Below, one piece after another: positions 15,284-24,441 of a stretch of 64,000 nt of DNA. The stretch is from the NCBI GenBank assembly GCA_050117315.1, contig JASFMY010000004.1, positions 44,635 to 108,634 on the forward strand. Direction: 5' to 3'. Origin of the DNA: JANQIV01 sp050117315. GTDB lineage: Bacteria; Bacteroidota; Ignavibacteria; Ignavibacteriales; Melioribacteraceae. The first letter of the stretch is position 1. Each line of letters starts with the position of its first letter. Under the pieces are notes generated by a model. The model made no database searches, had not been told where the DNA came from, and was given only the letters and a program-made list of their open reading frames with translations. Both the position numbers and the translations under genes were made by a program.

Positions 15284-15358
15284 TTTTTGGTTAATTGCGT
15301 CCCCGTTATCAACAGGCGAATATGGTGTCGGAAAAAAATAAATTTAAGGAATAGAATT

Positions 15359-15658
15359 ATGAATAAAGAAAAAACTCCTAAACCGACCAGCGATAACGAA
15401 GTCGGTGTTGAAAAACTTGTTAGGCTGCCGAATCGTTCTTATTGTAATGTCTGCGAAATAGACAACCGAAGAAATGCCTTACAGGTTAATGGAGTCAAGA
15501 TTTGTGTTGAATGTGCTAAATTTTTAGGTAACTGGGCTGAAATTTATAGACAGGCAAATTATATAAAATATCATCGGGCGGCTTACAAGAATAGGAGAAT
15601 AATTTTGAATAAAAGTAAAAAAATAACAGATGTAAAAAGCGGAAAAGAAGAGTTATAA
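15359..15658 (+). CDS. small zinc-finger-like protein, 99 aa
   Basis: ATG at 15359 follows TAAGGAATAG; the longer open frame from 15287 starts in a region with no binding site. The protein has YCNVCE and ICVEC about 20 residues apart, forming a likely zinc site, then a basic C-terminus. Probably binds nucleic acid; no family name can be given. Confidence 0.55.
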   Translation: MNKEKTPKPTSDNEVGVEKLVRLPNRSYCNVCEIDNRRNALQVNGVKICVECAKFLGNWAEIYRQANYIKYHRAAYKNRRIILNKSKKITDVKSGKEEL

Positions 15659-15669
15659 GTCCGCTTGAT

Positions 15670-15915
15670 ATGCTTTTTATACCGAAAGGCACGGACATTG
15701 AATATATACTTTGTGCTGCCATTTGGTTTGACGATAAAAAGAAAAGAGAACATCAGCCTAAAAATATTAAGACTGGAATAGTTACTTGCGGGTTTAGACA
15801 TTGTAATGCTTTTATAATTTTATATGAAATTGCACAACCGAATTATGATAAACAAAAAGTTACGCAAGGATTTTTGACTAATTATGGAAGATTTGTTAAC
15901 CGAATACTTGCTTAA
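15670..15915 (+). CDS. hypothetical phage protein, 81 aa
   Basis: The sequence order EYILCAAIWF, HQPKNIKTGIVTCGFRHCN, then QGFLTNYGRFVNR recalls a widespread but uncharacterised small protein of Bacteroidota phages and prophages. The conserved-looking Cys/His positions suggest a structured domain. This comparison is from memory of the motif only. Confidence 0.55.
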   Translation: MLFIPKGTDIEYILCAAIWFDDKKKREHQPKNIKTGIVTCGFRHCNAFIILYEIAQPNYDKQKVTQGFLTNYGRFVNRILA

Positions 15916-15957
15916 TTGATTTACACGGAAGTTTATAACAATTAAAACGAAGTAAAT

Positions 15958-16377
15958 ATGTTTGATAGGAAATTACTTGAATTGATTGAAAAAGATTACC
16001 CTTTTTTACACGCATTATTACAAGATGCTGAACAAATAAAAATAACTTGGGACTTTGATGAACAACAAGCTGATCCAATACATCATAATTTTACTTATGC
16101 AAAATTAAAGAAAGAAATATCTGCTCTACTTTTGAAGATTGAAAGTATTCCGGCTGAAACTGGGGTTATGCCGAAACCGGAAATAGAATTCAGACCCAAT
16201 ATGGATGATGTAGATGAAATTGTTGCCCATAATGCTCAAATACATTTAGAGTACATGAATGATAGTTCAATTTGGATGTCGATTACAATTCCAGGCAAGG
16301 AATACCATGTATGGATCAACCCAAAAAATCCCAAATCTCAAGCACATATAAAAACTTGGGCAGAGCGGGTAGGATAG
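15958..16377 (+). CDS. hypothetical protein, 139 aa (intact member of a local duplication)
   Basis: Complete frame from ATG at 15958. It contains the HHNFTYAKLKKEI segment whose coding DNA is duplicated as a fragment at 14774. The middle is Pro/Glu-rich and the end has WINPKNPK. Function unknown. The next gene starts 38 bases after its stop. Confidence 0.55.
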   Translation: MFDRKLLELIEKDYPFLHALLQDAEQIKITWDFDEQQADPIHHNFTYAKLKKEISALLLKIESIPAETGVMPKPEIEFRPNMDDVDEIVAHNAQIHLEYMNDSSIWMSITIPGKEYHVWINPKNPKSQAHIKTWAERVG

Positions 16378-16415
16378 CAATTATGCCGTTGTGGAATAAA
16401 ATAAGGAATTATAAT

Positions 16416-16757
16416 ATGACAGAAAAAGAATTTGAACTTGCTAAAGAAATAGAAAATGAAATTAAAAGTTATTTATGTGATGATGCATCGCTGATAATAA
16501 ATAAAATACAAGAATTAATTAGAAGTATTAACAATCGGCATGAAAAGCAAGGTTATAGCGAGGGCGAAGTTCAGCCCGTTTCGGTTACGGAAAACGATAT
16601 TTTAAAAAAAGCAGAGGAAATAATTCCGGCAGATTTATATAGAGATTGTAGTGGTTTTGTAACAATCGAAGACCGAAACAAACATAAAAGAAATTTACTT
16701 ATTAAAGGAATTAAAATTGGGCTTGAATTACAAAAGCAAGCAACCGCATCACTATAA
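16416..16757 (+). CDS. hypothetical protein, 113 aa
   Basis: ATG at 16416 after AATAAGGAATT is preferred to a frame opening at 16272 inside the previous gene. Helical, charged; NNRHEKQGY is the block shared with the gene at 14849. Likely part of a duplicated two-gene unit. Confidence 0.55.
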   Translation: MTEKEFELAKEIENEIKSYLCDDASLIINKIQELIRSINNRHEKQGYSEGEVQPVSVTENDILKKAEEIIPADLYRDCSGFVTIEDRNKHKRNLLIKGIKIGLELQKQATASL

Positions 16758-16855
16758 CTATGTTTTGAGCTGAATTGAATTTATTAGAAATGAAGTAAAG
16801 TTGTTTGTACTATATACTTAATTATTATGAGAAAAGATTTGTTTTAGGAGGGATT

Positions 16856-17470
16856 ATGGAAATTGGAAAATATGTAGTGATAGAAAGAATATCAGATAAG
16901 AAGAAATACAGGTATCCAAATAATTTAGTGGTTGATCTTCCAACCGGTTATTCAGTAGTAAAATATTCATGCGATGCTGGGGATAAAAAGTATAAAAGGA
17001 TTTTTCCTAATAATAATTCTGCAATAATACGTTTATATATTGAAAAGTGCGTTAAATATAATAGATTGATTGAGAAAGGTTTTTTTGGTGAAGGTGAAAT
17101 AACCGATAAGATTATTATTGGAGAAATCTCTAATGAACTTAAACTTGAATATAATTATATAAATACCTTTCTGTATCAAAATAGAAAAATAACATTACAT
17201 GATTTTAATGTAGAAATATTAATTAAGTCTAAATTACTTACAGAAAATAAAATTAAAAGTCTTTTGAAAAAAAATGAATTCAAACATGTAAGATTGTTAG
17301 ATTGTTTACATCCAGAATTTGCACCAAAAGGGCAGGTCGGTTATTTATTAAATAACATAGGAGTGAAGGGCAAGTACGGAATAAAAGTATTTTTTTCTTC
17401 AAGTATACCTTTCAAAGAAGGTTTAGAGATACCACCAGGTATTAGGTATGAGATAATCTATTCTAATTAA
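16856..17470 (+). CDS. hypothetical protein, 204 aa
   Basis: ATG at 16856 has an excellent AGGAGGG upstream. The protein is basic and soluble, with no membrane segments or metal clusters. It is the last gene before the packaging module; a 106-base AT-rich gap follows that probably carries the late promoter. No family recognised. Confidence 0.55.
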   Translation: MEIGKYVVIERISDKKKYRYPNNLVVDLPTGYSVVKYSCDAGDKKYKRIFPNNNSAIIRLYIEKCVKYNRLIEKGFFGEGEITDKIIIGEISNELKLEYNYINTFLYQNRKITLHDFNVEILIKSKLLTENKIKSLLKKNEFKHVRLLDCLHPEFAPKGQVGYLLNNIGVKGKYGIKVFFSSSIPFKEGLEIPPGIRYEIIYSN

Positions 17471-17576
17471 TGTAAGATTAAACACATTTCAAAAATAACC
17501 CCAAATATAACCGTTTAATTGACTTATAGAATTTTTTTTAACAATCTTTCCGGTGTAATAAATCAATTGTTTTAAT

Positions 17577-18200
17577 ATGGCTGATGAAAAATTAACAGTT
17601 ACGGAATTAAGATATAGACAGTTTGCTATAGAATTACTAGCAACAGCAAGAATAGGAAAAGAGAAATCTTTTAACCTAACTAAAGCTTATAAAACAGTTT
17701 ATGGAGATTCTGTTAGTGATGCAACTGCAAATGTTAATGCATCAAAATTACTAAAAAATGCTAAGGTCAAAAAGTACTTAAATGAATACACTAAAAAGTT
17801 TTTCGGGAATAAAGAGAAGTATGTTAAAAAATTACTAGCTGAATTAAAAGAGATTGCACATAGTGATATAACAAATTACTTGGAGTGGAGAACTGAATCA
17901 CAAGTTGTAGGTTTAGACCCAATTACCGGTCAAGAAGTATATGCTTATCGTCCAATAATAGAACTTAAAGATAGCGTTGATGTAAACGGTAAGTTGGTAA
18001 AATCTGTATCATTAAGCAAAGAAGGTGTTTTTAAGTTTGAAATGTATGATAAACAAAAAGCACAAGATATATTATCAAAAATATATGAAATTCAAAATGA
18101 TGTAACAGTTAAACCTACTATTGTAAATAATGGTGAAGGTAATACAACAGTTAATGTTTATCTCCCGGCAAAAAATAAATTGGAAATACCAAACAATTAA
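17577..18200 (+). CDS. phage terminase small subunit
   Basis: The 207-residue protein has the terminase_2 layout: RYRQFAIELLA at the start, a helix-turn-helix region with NLTKAYKTVYG and ANVNASKLLKNAKVKKYL, then KEIAHSDITNYLEW. It would recognise the packaging site and load the large subunit. The ATPase gene follows immediately, which supports the call. The C-terminal tail (NNGEGNTTVNVYLP) is the usual portion for contact with the large subunit. Confidence 0.85.
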   Translation: MADEKLTVTELRYRQFAIELLATARIGKEKSFNLTKAYKTVYGDSVSDATANVNASKLLKNAKVKKYLNEYTKKFFGNKEKYVKKLLAELKEIAHSDITNYLEWRTESQVVGLDPITGQEVYAYRPIIELKDSVDVNGKLVKSVSLSKEGVFKFEMYDKQKAQDILSKIYEIQNDVTVKPTIVNNGEGNTTVNVYLPAKNKLEIPNN

Positions 18201-18201
18201 T

Positions 18202-19701
18202 ATGATAAAAATAATAGTAATAATTCTATTTATGAATTTAGTGCCAAACAGCAAGCCTCAGGAAGAATTTTTAGCGTCTTCCGAATACGAGGTACTTTAC
18301 GGGGGTGCTGCAGGGGGTGGCAAAACAAGAGCAATTGTAATGGACCCGCTAAGGTATATAGATTATCAAGATTACACTGCTATAATATTTCGTAGAACCT
18401 ATCCAGAACTTGATGGATCGGTATTACCAGAAGCATTAAGTATTTATAAGAATTTATTTAATGCCAGGTATAATGATTCTAAACATATTTTTACATTTCC
18501 AAGCGGCGCATGGATTAGATTAGCATATATGAAAAAAGCTTCAGACTGGATGAACTACCAGGGGCACGAGTATGCCGGACAATATTATGACGAATTAACC
18601 CACTTTACTGAAGATCAATATTTAAAATTAGGTGCTTGGAATAGATCAAAAGTTGACGGAATAGAACCATATCGTAGATCAACATCTAACCCAGGTGGAC
18701 CGGGTCATTTGTGGGTAAAAAAAAGATTTCCAGATAAATCACTACCTATTAAAGACGGGCCTTTAAGATACTCATTGTTAGCTAATATGATGTGGCAGCC
18801 AATGAAAGCAGGTCAAACATATTGGGATATTAATGAGTTTGGGCATAAGTTATCTAGAAGGTTTATACCGGCCAGGGTTTTTGATAACAAGGATTTGTTA
18901 AGAAGAAATCCTAATTATTTAGCTCAGTTGTTACAATTACCTAAAAGAATGCAAAAGGCTCTTATTGAAGGTGATTGGAATGCATTCGAAGGTCAATTTT
19001 TTGATTTTGATTATTATAGACAAGTTATAACAAAACCTTTCTTGATACCGCGAGAGTGGAGATTAGTTGGCAGTTTAGATCCCGGTTATTCAGCTCCTTG
19101 TTCATTTAGTTTAGGTGCAATGGATTTTATGGAAAATTATTACAGGATTTCTACTTACTATCAAAAAGGATTATCACCTACCAAACACGCAATAAATATA
19201 AAAACATTTATAAAAAATTTACCCTGGACAGAAGGAAGAATGCCGGAATTAATCGTTGCAGACCCTTATGCCTGGGCAAAGAGAGACAGACATGCTGTAT
19301 TGGAAAGTAAAAAGACCTTTGCAGATGTATGTATGGAAGAAGGTTTAGTTTTATCAAAAGCCAATAACGATAGAACTATTGGCTGGTGGGCAATGAAAGA
19401 TATGATGACAATGATTGATGAGGATACCGGAGATTATAAATATTTTGTATTTGACAAATTGAATGTACCATTTCTTGAGCAAATAGTATCAACGAGTTCT
19501 GATGAAAACGACCCGGAAGATATTGAAGGCAAAGGACTTAATAAAAATATTGAAGATCATTGCATTGATGAAGAAAGATACAGATGTATGGCTATTTATA
19601 AACCAACAGCACAGCCGGAAGATTTACCGGGGAGTAGTGGAAGAAGTGCAAGAAGAAATAAAAAGAAAAATGAACGGCCAAAAGGTTCGTTTACGCTTTA
19701 G
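18202..19701 (+). CDS. phage terminase large subunit
   Basis: Walker A GGAAGGGKT at residues 34-42 and Walker B YYDELT (D130, E131) give the packaging ATPase. The C-terminal nuclease domain shows LDPGYSAP (D293) and VADPYAW (D354), the acidic residues of the RNase H-like fold. It cuts concatemeric DNA and drives it into the procapsid. ATG at 18202 directly follows the small subunit; ATG at 18232 is a plausible alternative, because the first 10 residues are an atypical hydrophobic run. About 500 residues, normal for headful-type enzymes. Confidence 0.93.
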   Translation: MIKIIVIILFMNLVPNSKPQEEFLASSEYEVLYGGAAGGGKTRAIVMDPLRYIDYQDYTAIIFRRTYPELDGSVLPEALSIYKNLFNARYNDSKHIFTFPSGAWIRLAYMKKASDWMNYQGHEYAGQYYDELTHFTEDQYLKLGAWNRSKVDGIEPYRRSTSNPGGPGHLWVKKRFPDKSLPIKDGPLRYSLLANMMWQPMKAGQTYWDINEFGHKLSRRFIPARVFDNKDLLRRNPNYLAQLLQLPKRMQKALIEGDWNAFEGQFFDFDYYRQVITKPFLIPREWRLVGSLDPGYSAPCSFSLGAMDFMENYYRISTYYQKGLSPTKHAINIKTFIKNLPWTEGRMPELIVADPYAWAKRDRHAVLESKKTFADVCMEEGLVLSKANNDRTIGWWAMKDMMTMIDEDTGDYKYFVFDKLNVPFLEQIVSTSSDENDPEDIEGKGLNKNIEDHCIDEERYRCMAIYKPTAQPEDLPGSSGRSARRNKKKNERPKGSFTL

Positions 19702-19717
19702 TTGCAAGTTTCAAAAA
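19702..19717 (+). repeat. CAAGTT-type intergenic repeat, short
   Basis: AGTTGCAAGTTTCAA follows the large-terminase stop codon directly, a one-and-a-half-unit member of the set. Confidence 0.4.
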
Positions 19718-19733
19718 ATATAGGATAGACAAT

Positions 19734-21899
19734 TTGATAGCAAGGCATTACGATATCGGAATAAATTCAGATTCAACTTTTTATCTGTATAAAGCTTATT
19801 CAAAGCTAAAAAAACAGTTCAAAGAAATACATGATACGATGCAAGAAAATTATAACATGTGTATAACAAAGACCCAAATACCAAAGGATTTTAAGGAATG
19901 GTTAGAATCTAAAGATAGGACAGCTTACGCTTACAATTTAATAGCGCCTATTCTGAAGTCAATATCTTCGATGGAAAGAGGTTCGAGAAAAAAAGTTATC
20001 GCAATTCCCAGAACTGAAGAAGATAATGTATTTGTTGAAAAATTTAATTATGTACTGGATCATTATAAAGATAAAGGAAAATTTGATTATTATATAACAA
20101 GAGCTCATTTGGATGCAATAATTGCGATGTATTCATTTGTATTTCAATATTGGGGATATGACCCGGAAACAGATGAAGGAAAAATATTTTATACTGCACT
20201 TAATCCAATGAAAGCAATGTTTGAATTGAATGATACAATTGATACGAGTATGAGTAAATGTAATTACATCATGATAGAATCGGACTTAACCGTTGAAGAA
20301 ATTATTGAGATGTATGCACTTCATAATGAAGAATTAGCTAAACAAATTATACTACAAGCCTCAAATTATATTGAAAGCAGGAATATTTCTTTGAAGGAAT
20401 TTATTTCGGAAAATATTAGAAGAATAATAGATTCTGCAATGGATTTTTTCAGTGCTTCAGGTTATAGTACAGAACCAAATTATAATATTCAAAAAGATAA
20501 ATCATTATTTGATTCAAATACAGGCAGATTTAAAGTCGTTGAAATTCATGAAAGAAGGCGTGATAAAAGGTTATTTATAAGAAATTACGATGATTACGAA
20601 AAATATGATATAACAGACAATGTAAAAGATGAAAACGGAAGAATATCAAATGAATTAATCGGACGTTTAAGAGATACAAAATTTAAAAACAGTAGCGATC
20701 CTAAGCCTTTCATGAAAACAAATAATTATATTGTTGCAAATTGTCCGGCATTGGAAATAATGCTGCAAAATGATATGTACACTGAGAGATTACCTAATAA
20801 CAATTTTGCATTAACCATGATACCCGCTTATGATTATAGTCAGGATATTAGTAAAATGCAATCGGTAGTAAGTGAAATAATTGATGTTCAGAGTGACTAC
20901 AATAAATCAAGAAATATAATACAGGATATGCTTATAAGGTACATTAGAAAAGGTTATTTGGTGAAGGAAAATGCAATAAAAGAATATATGGAAGATTTCG
21001 AGGAAAATAAATTTTATAAACGAGTAAAAGGTGGTCAAGGGCCTATAGGTGATCTTATAAAAGAGGAAGAAGTGCCCAGGGTAACACCGGAATTAATAAG
21101 AGAAGGAGAGGAATCAAAACATTTAATGCATGTAATTACAAATGTAACCCCATCTCTTGAAGGGAGAAGTGAAGATTCTAACCAGAGCGGGAAAAAATAT
21201 ATAGCATTACGAGAGCAATCGGAAAAGAATTTAACAATGCTATTTGATAATCTAAATTTTTCAAAAATAATAATAGTAGAAAACACTGCAAAATTAGTAC
21301 AAGCTAATGTAAAAGAAGAAACAGTAATAAGAATAAATGAGGATTTAACAGATAATTACAGCTTCTTTAAAATTAATCAAATTATACCGGTTATTAACCC
21401 ACGCGGTTATCTTGCTTATAAAAAGATAAATGATATATCAAAAGGTAATTATGATTTTAAGATAGCCAACAGTCCTTATGGAGCTACGGCAAGAGAAAGG
21501 GAATATGCTAAAGAGGCAGAAATTTTTGAAATTGTAATGAAACTTGATGCTAAACTTGCACTAAAAGGATTACCGTTGTTATTGAAGTCAAGTGATTTGG
21601 GTAATAGATATGATTGGGTTGAGTTAATTCAAAAACATTTGGGAGAGGTTGATAATGTGAACCCGGCAATGAAACAAATGATGTCTATTATGCAACAGCT
21701 TGAAATTAAAGGTAAAGAACTGGAAAATAACAAGAAAGCTGTAGAAATTAAAAAAATTATGGTAGATGTATTAAATAAATATCAGGACTTAAAGAAAAAA
21801 TCAATTGAAAATGAAAATTATAAGAATGAGTTAGCAATTGAGAGTATGCTGAATAATCCATATTCGTTTGGTAGTAACGGTTATAGGATGGTTTCTTGA
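19734..21899 (+). CDS. P22-type portal protein
   Basis: 721 residues, the size of the P22 gp1 portal, and directly downstream of the large terminase. The sequence has the typical Tyr-rich N-terminal helix region, ARxYxxNLIxPILKSISSMERG-like block (AYNLIAPILKSISSMERG near residue 65), and a long C-terminal helix/coiled coil (residues about 640-700) matching the P22 barrel. The portal dodecamer is the DNA gate and genome-packing sensor. The start is TTG at 19734; it ends in a 4-base overlap with the next gene. Confidence 0.87.
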   Translation: MIARHYDIGINSDSTFYLYKAYSKLKKQFKEIHDTMQENYNMCITKTQIPKDFKEWLESKDRTAYAYNLIAPILKSISSMERGSRKKVIAIPRTEEDNVFVEKFNYVLDHYKDKGKFDYYITRAHLDAIIAMYSFVFQYWGYDPETDEGKIFYTALNPMKAMFELNDTIDTSMSKCNYIMIESDLTVEEIIEMYALHNEELAKQIILQASNYIESRNISLKEFISENIRRIIDSAMDFFSASGYSTEPNYNIQKDKSLFDSNTGRFKVVEIHERRRDKRLFIRNYDDYEKYDITDNVKDENGRISNELIGRLRDTKFKNSSDPKPFMKTNNYIVANCPALEIMLQNDMYTERLPNNNFALTMIPAYDYSQDISKMQSVVSEIIDVQSDYNKSRNIIQDMLIRYIRKGYLVKENAIKEYMEDFEENKFYKRVKGGQGPIGDLIKEEEVPRVTPELIREGEESKHLMHVITNVTPSLEGRSEDSNQSGKKYIALREQSEKNLTMLFDNLNFSKIIIVENTAKLVQANVKEETVIRINEDLTDNYSFFKINQIIPVINPRGYLAYKKINDISKGNYDFKIANSPYGATAREREYAKEAEIFEIVMKLDAKLALKGLPLLLKSSDLGNRYDWVELIQKHLGEVDNVNPAMKQMMSIMQQLEIKGKELENNKKAVEIKKIMVDVLNKYQDLKKKSIENENYKNELAIESMLNNPYSFGSNGYRMVS

Positions 21900-22084
21900 A
21901 AAAGGAAGATGTTAAAAAAGCTATTGATGATCTTAACGGGATGAAGATTGCTTATAAACTGGAATTAAATACTAAAGGAGATGGTGAAATAAAATTAAAT
22001 TTTAGTACAAACGAGAATGGATTAAGATATTTGTTGAGTAATAATAGATTTTCTTCATTTTCAAAAAAGAAAATGAATTTATGA
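21896..22084 (+). CDS. small hypothetical protein, 62 aa
   Basis: TTG start overlapping the portal stop (TTGA), so probably translated by coupling. Short, Lys-rich, no motif. It is followed by a gap with two hairpins and could be a minor head component or chaperone. Confidence 0.4.
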   Translation: MKKEDVKKAIDDLNGMKIAYKLELNTKGDGEIKLNFSTNENGLRYLLSNNRFSSFSKKKMNL

Positions 22085-22091
22085 AAATATT

Positions 22092-22112
22092 GTGACGCAA
22101 TGTATGCGTCAC
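22092..22112 (+). other. perfect 8-bp stem hairpin
   Basis: GTGACGCA and TGCGTCAC form a perfect stem with a 5-base loop. No T tract follows, so it is more likely an RNA structure or protein site than an intrinsic terminator. Confidence 0.6.
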
Positions 22113-22181
22113 CTACAAAAATAAAATATAACCGGGAATAGTTTTTGTAAAACCCGGATAAAAGGGATAATCAATAAAACG

Positions 22182-22221
22182 ACCCCTTTTAAGTGCTGAA
22201 CCGTACTTGAAAGGGGTTTTA
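22182..22221 (+). terminator. probable intrinsic terminator
   Basis: ACCCCTTTTAAGT pairs with ACTTGAAAGGGGT (one G-T pair) over a 10-base loop, and TTTT follows at 22217-22220. It would separate the portal operon from the secreted-protein gene at 22251. Confidence 0.65.
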
Positions 22222-22250
22222 AATTTTAAACAAAAAAAAGGGGGAGGAAA

Positions 22251-22772
22251 ATGAGACCATCATTTAAGAATTTGTTAAATGCATTAACCGTTTTGTTATT
22301 GTTTGGATATTTATTCGGGCAGGATACAAACAAAGTTGATTGGAATAATTATCAAATAGATCAAACAATGTTTGTAAGGTGGAATTTTACGGCCGATTCC
22401 GGAGCAACCAGAACGGGTAAAGCTTTTCCAATGGTATTTTATGACGGAAATGATTTTTCAACTAATCCCATAGCAGGGTATTATTCCATAACGGCAAGTA
22501 ATAGCGGAGAGGCAATCGATTCATTAGAAGGAAAATTGTTATTAGGAGTAAGCTACGGCAACGGGGAATCAGTTAAGATAGATACTGTAATAGTAAAAAG
22601 TACTGCAGAAAATGATACAACATTGACCGGTAATTTTGAATTTGATCTTGTTAATTCAGACACTGTGAAAGTTAGAGGGGAAAACTATTTCTTCGAATTT
22701 ATAGCAGAAACAAGTAATGTATTAAGCGGTTTTGTAGAGATTGTAATTGATAAACCGGAAAGTAATAGGTAG
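22251..22772 (+). CDS. secreted hypothetical protein in the head module, 173 aa
   Basis: A very strong GGGGGAGG precedes the ATG. Residues 1-24 form a Sec signal peptide ending LFGYLFGQ, with Gln at the expected mature N-terminus, as is common in Bacteroidota. The mature part is beta-rich, Asn/Thr/Asp-rich, without cysteines. It sits between portal and scaffold genes, after a terminator, an arrangement typical of an independently expressed moron gene. Could modify the host surface, but that is inference. No family recognised. Confidence 0.65.
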   Translation: MRPSFKNLLNALTVLLLFGYLFGQDTNKVDWNNYQIDQTMFVRWNFTADSGATRTGKAFPMVFYDGNDFSTNPIAGYYSITASNSGEAIDSLEGKLLLGVSYGNGESVKIDTVIVKSTAENDTTLTGNFEFDLVNSDTVKVRGENYFFEFIAETSNVLSGFVEIVIDKPESNR

Positions 22773-22820
22773 TACAACAACAAAAACAATTTTTTAATAA
22801 AAAATAAATCCGAGATAAAA

Positions 22821-23144
22821 ATGGATGCAAACGAGAAAAAGGAATTTAAAGAAAATCTGAAATCTAAATTGACTGATGTGCAGCAACAGATAAAAAGAGA
22901 TTTGCAAAGATCAAAATCAGATCAAAAAGTTAATTCGATAGAATATGATGGTCAAGATTATATATGTAGGTTCGAAGCTAAGTTACAACATAAAAAGAAA
23001 AATAAAAGCGGAGTTGATAAGGAAATCTCAACAGAATATAACTGGGAAAACTGGACACAAGCTTTTAGTTCATTAGATGAAATGATGAAATATATCAAAG
23101 CATTTTTTGATGATTTTGATTCTATTGTTGCAAGCATGAAGTAG
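22821..23144 (+). CDS. hypothetical protein, 107 aa
   Basis: Begins with a charged helix (KKEFKENLKSKLTDVQQQIKRDL) and ends in acidic helices. Soluble. Location between portal and scaffold suggests a head-assembly accessory role. ATG has a weak upstream binding site. Confidence 0.5.
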   Translation: MDANEKKEFKENLKSKLTDVQQQIKRDLQRSKSDQKVNSIEYDGQDYICRFEAKLQHKKKNKSGVDKEISTEYNWENWTQAFSSLDEMMKYIKAFFDDFDSIVASMK

Positions 23145-23154
23145 ATACATGGTC

Positions 23155-23170
23155 CAAGTTACAGGTTTCA
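23155..23170 (+). repeat. CAAGTT-type intergenic repeat, short
   Basis: CCAAGTTACAGGTTTCAA stands in the gap after the gene ending at 23144. Confidence 0.35.
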
Positions 23171-23198
23171 ATTTTTATAATTAATCAAGGCGGGAAAA

Positions 23199-24416
23199 AT
23201 GGAAAACAAATTAGAAAATAATAATGATAAAATAAATGACGTATTGGATTCTGAAATTGATTCACCTGAAAAAGCTGAAGAATTTTTGAATATGGTATAT
23301 GAAAATGATCTGAAAGATATTGAAGAAGAAGTTAAGGAAGATAACTCTTCCGAAGAAACCGGACACGGCGATGAACCAGATGAAAAAGGTAAGCAACCCC
23401 CTTCAACACCCCCCGATAAGGATAAAACGGGAGACGGCGATGAGAAGGACACGGATGCTGACCAACCTACCGATAAGGAGGTAGGTGAGGAGAAATCATC
23501 TAAAAAAGAGCCCCCGGAAATAGAACCGGAAAAGTTAACTGTAACCGAATCTTTCATTAATCAATTTGAAGAAGATGAAAAGAAAAATTTGTCTAAGTAT
23601 TTAGGCAAACCTATGACCGAAATTGCAAAGGCTTTACATCATAGCCAAACAAAACTAGGTAAAACAAAAAGAACACCTATCATTCCGGATACAGCACCGA
23701 ATATTACGAAGCTTGAAGATTCGGATAAAGAATTATTAACGAAAATGAAAATAGATTCTTTAAAAATAGCTTATCCGAATATGGACTGGGATGATCCGGA
23801 AAAATTGAAGGAACAGCTAAACGATATCAATGAAAATGATTTTACAGAAGCTCAAGAAATTATTGCTAAAAAGAAAGAAATAGAAACCCAGGTTACCAAT
23901 GAGTTTAATACCCTGATGTATGTGAAGAATAATCACAAACAAATATTAAACGACAGTGCTAAAAGTGCTTTTACCGGTTTTACAGAGAAATTAAGCAGGC
24001 TGCCGGTAATAGGGAAAAACGTTGATCAATTTATTGAACAATCCGGCTTGAATTTTACAAAGCTAGATGAAAATAACAAAAATGAATTGTTCAGTTTTCT
24101 TGTATCAGACGGTAACGGTAATATAGATCCTCAAGTAGTTACCAGCTTGCAAGTCGGCAATGAATCATTAAAGGTAATTATACCGGAAGCACTTGAAAAT
24201 AAAGCTTTAATATCATTTCTGCCATACATAGCATACAGAATTTTTGACCAGGGATATAAAACCGGTTATTCAGAACGAAGCAATAATAAAGAAGTAAATT
24301 CTCTACTGAAAGACAAAGGAGGTACCAAAACTAAAACTTCTTTAACACTTGAAGATATCGACAAAGCTGATCCTGATGAATTAACCAAAATAATTGAAAC
24401 CGAATTTAGCATGTAA
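23199..24416 (+). CDS. putative scaffolding protein, 405 aa
   Basis: The first 110 residues are highly acidic, Pro/Asp/Lys-rich and low in complexity. The rest is predicted mainly helical and ends in an acidic/Lys-rich helix. Charge pattern, length and place immediately before the coat gene are those of phage scaffolding proteins (P22 gp8-type), which guide procapsid assembly and are then released. No sequence motif proves it. GGCGGGAAAA precedes the ATG. Confidence 0.65.
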   Translation: MENKLENNNDKINDVLDSEIDSPEKAEEFLNMVYENDLKDIEEEVKEDNSSEETGHGDEPDEKGKQPPSTPPDKDKTGDGDEKDTDADQPTDKEVGEEKSSKKEPPEIEPEKLTVTESFINQFEEDEKKNLSKYLGKPMTEIAKALHHSQTKLGKTKRTPIIPDTAPNITKLEDSDKELLTKMKIDSLKIAYPNMDWDDPEKLKEQLNDINENDFTEAQEIIAKKKEIETQVTNEFNTLMYVKNNHKQILNDSAKSAFTGFTEKLSRLPVIGKNVDQFIEQSGLNFTKLDENNKNELFSFLVSDGNGNIDPQVVTSLQVGNESLKVIIPEALENKALISFLPYIAYRIFDQGYKTGYSERSNNKEVNSLLKDKGGTKTKTSLTLEDIDKADPDELTKIIETEFSM

Positions 24417-24441
24417 TTAAAAATTCATTGGGGGAAAAATA

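Noticed and set aside
18130..18201. earlier start for the large terminase inside the small subunit gene
   Set aside because: Would add 24 residues without family similarity; ATG at 18202 or 18232 fits normal terminase length.
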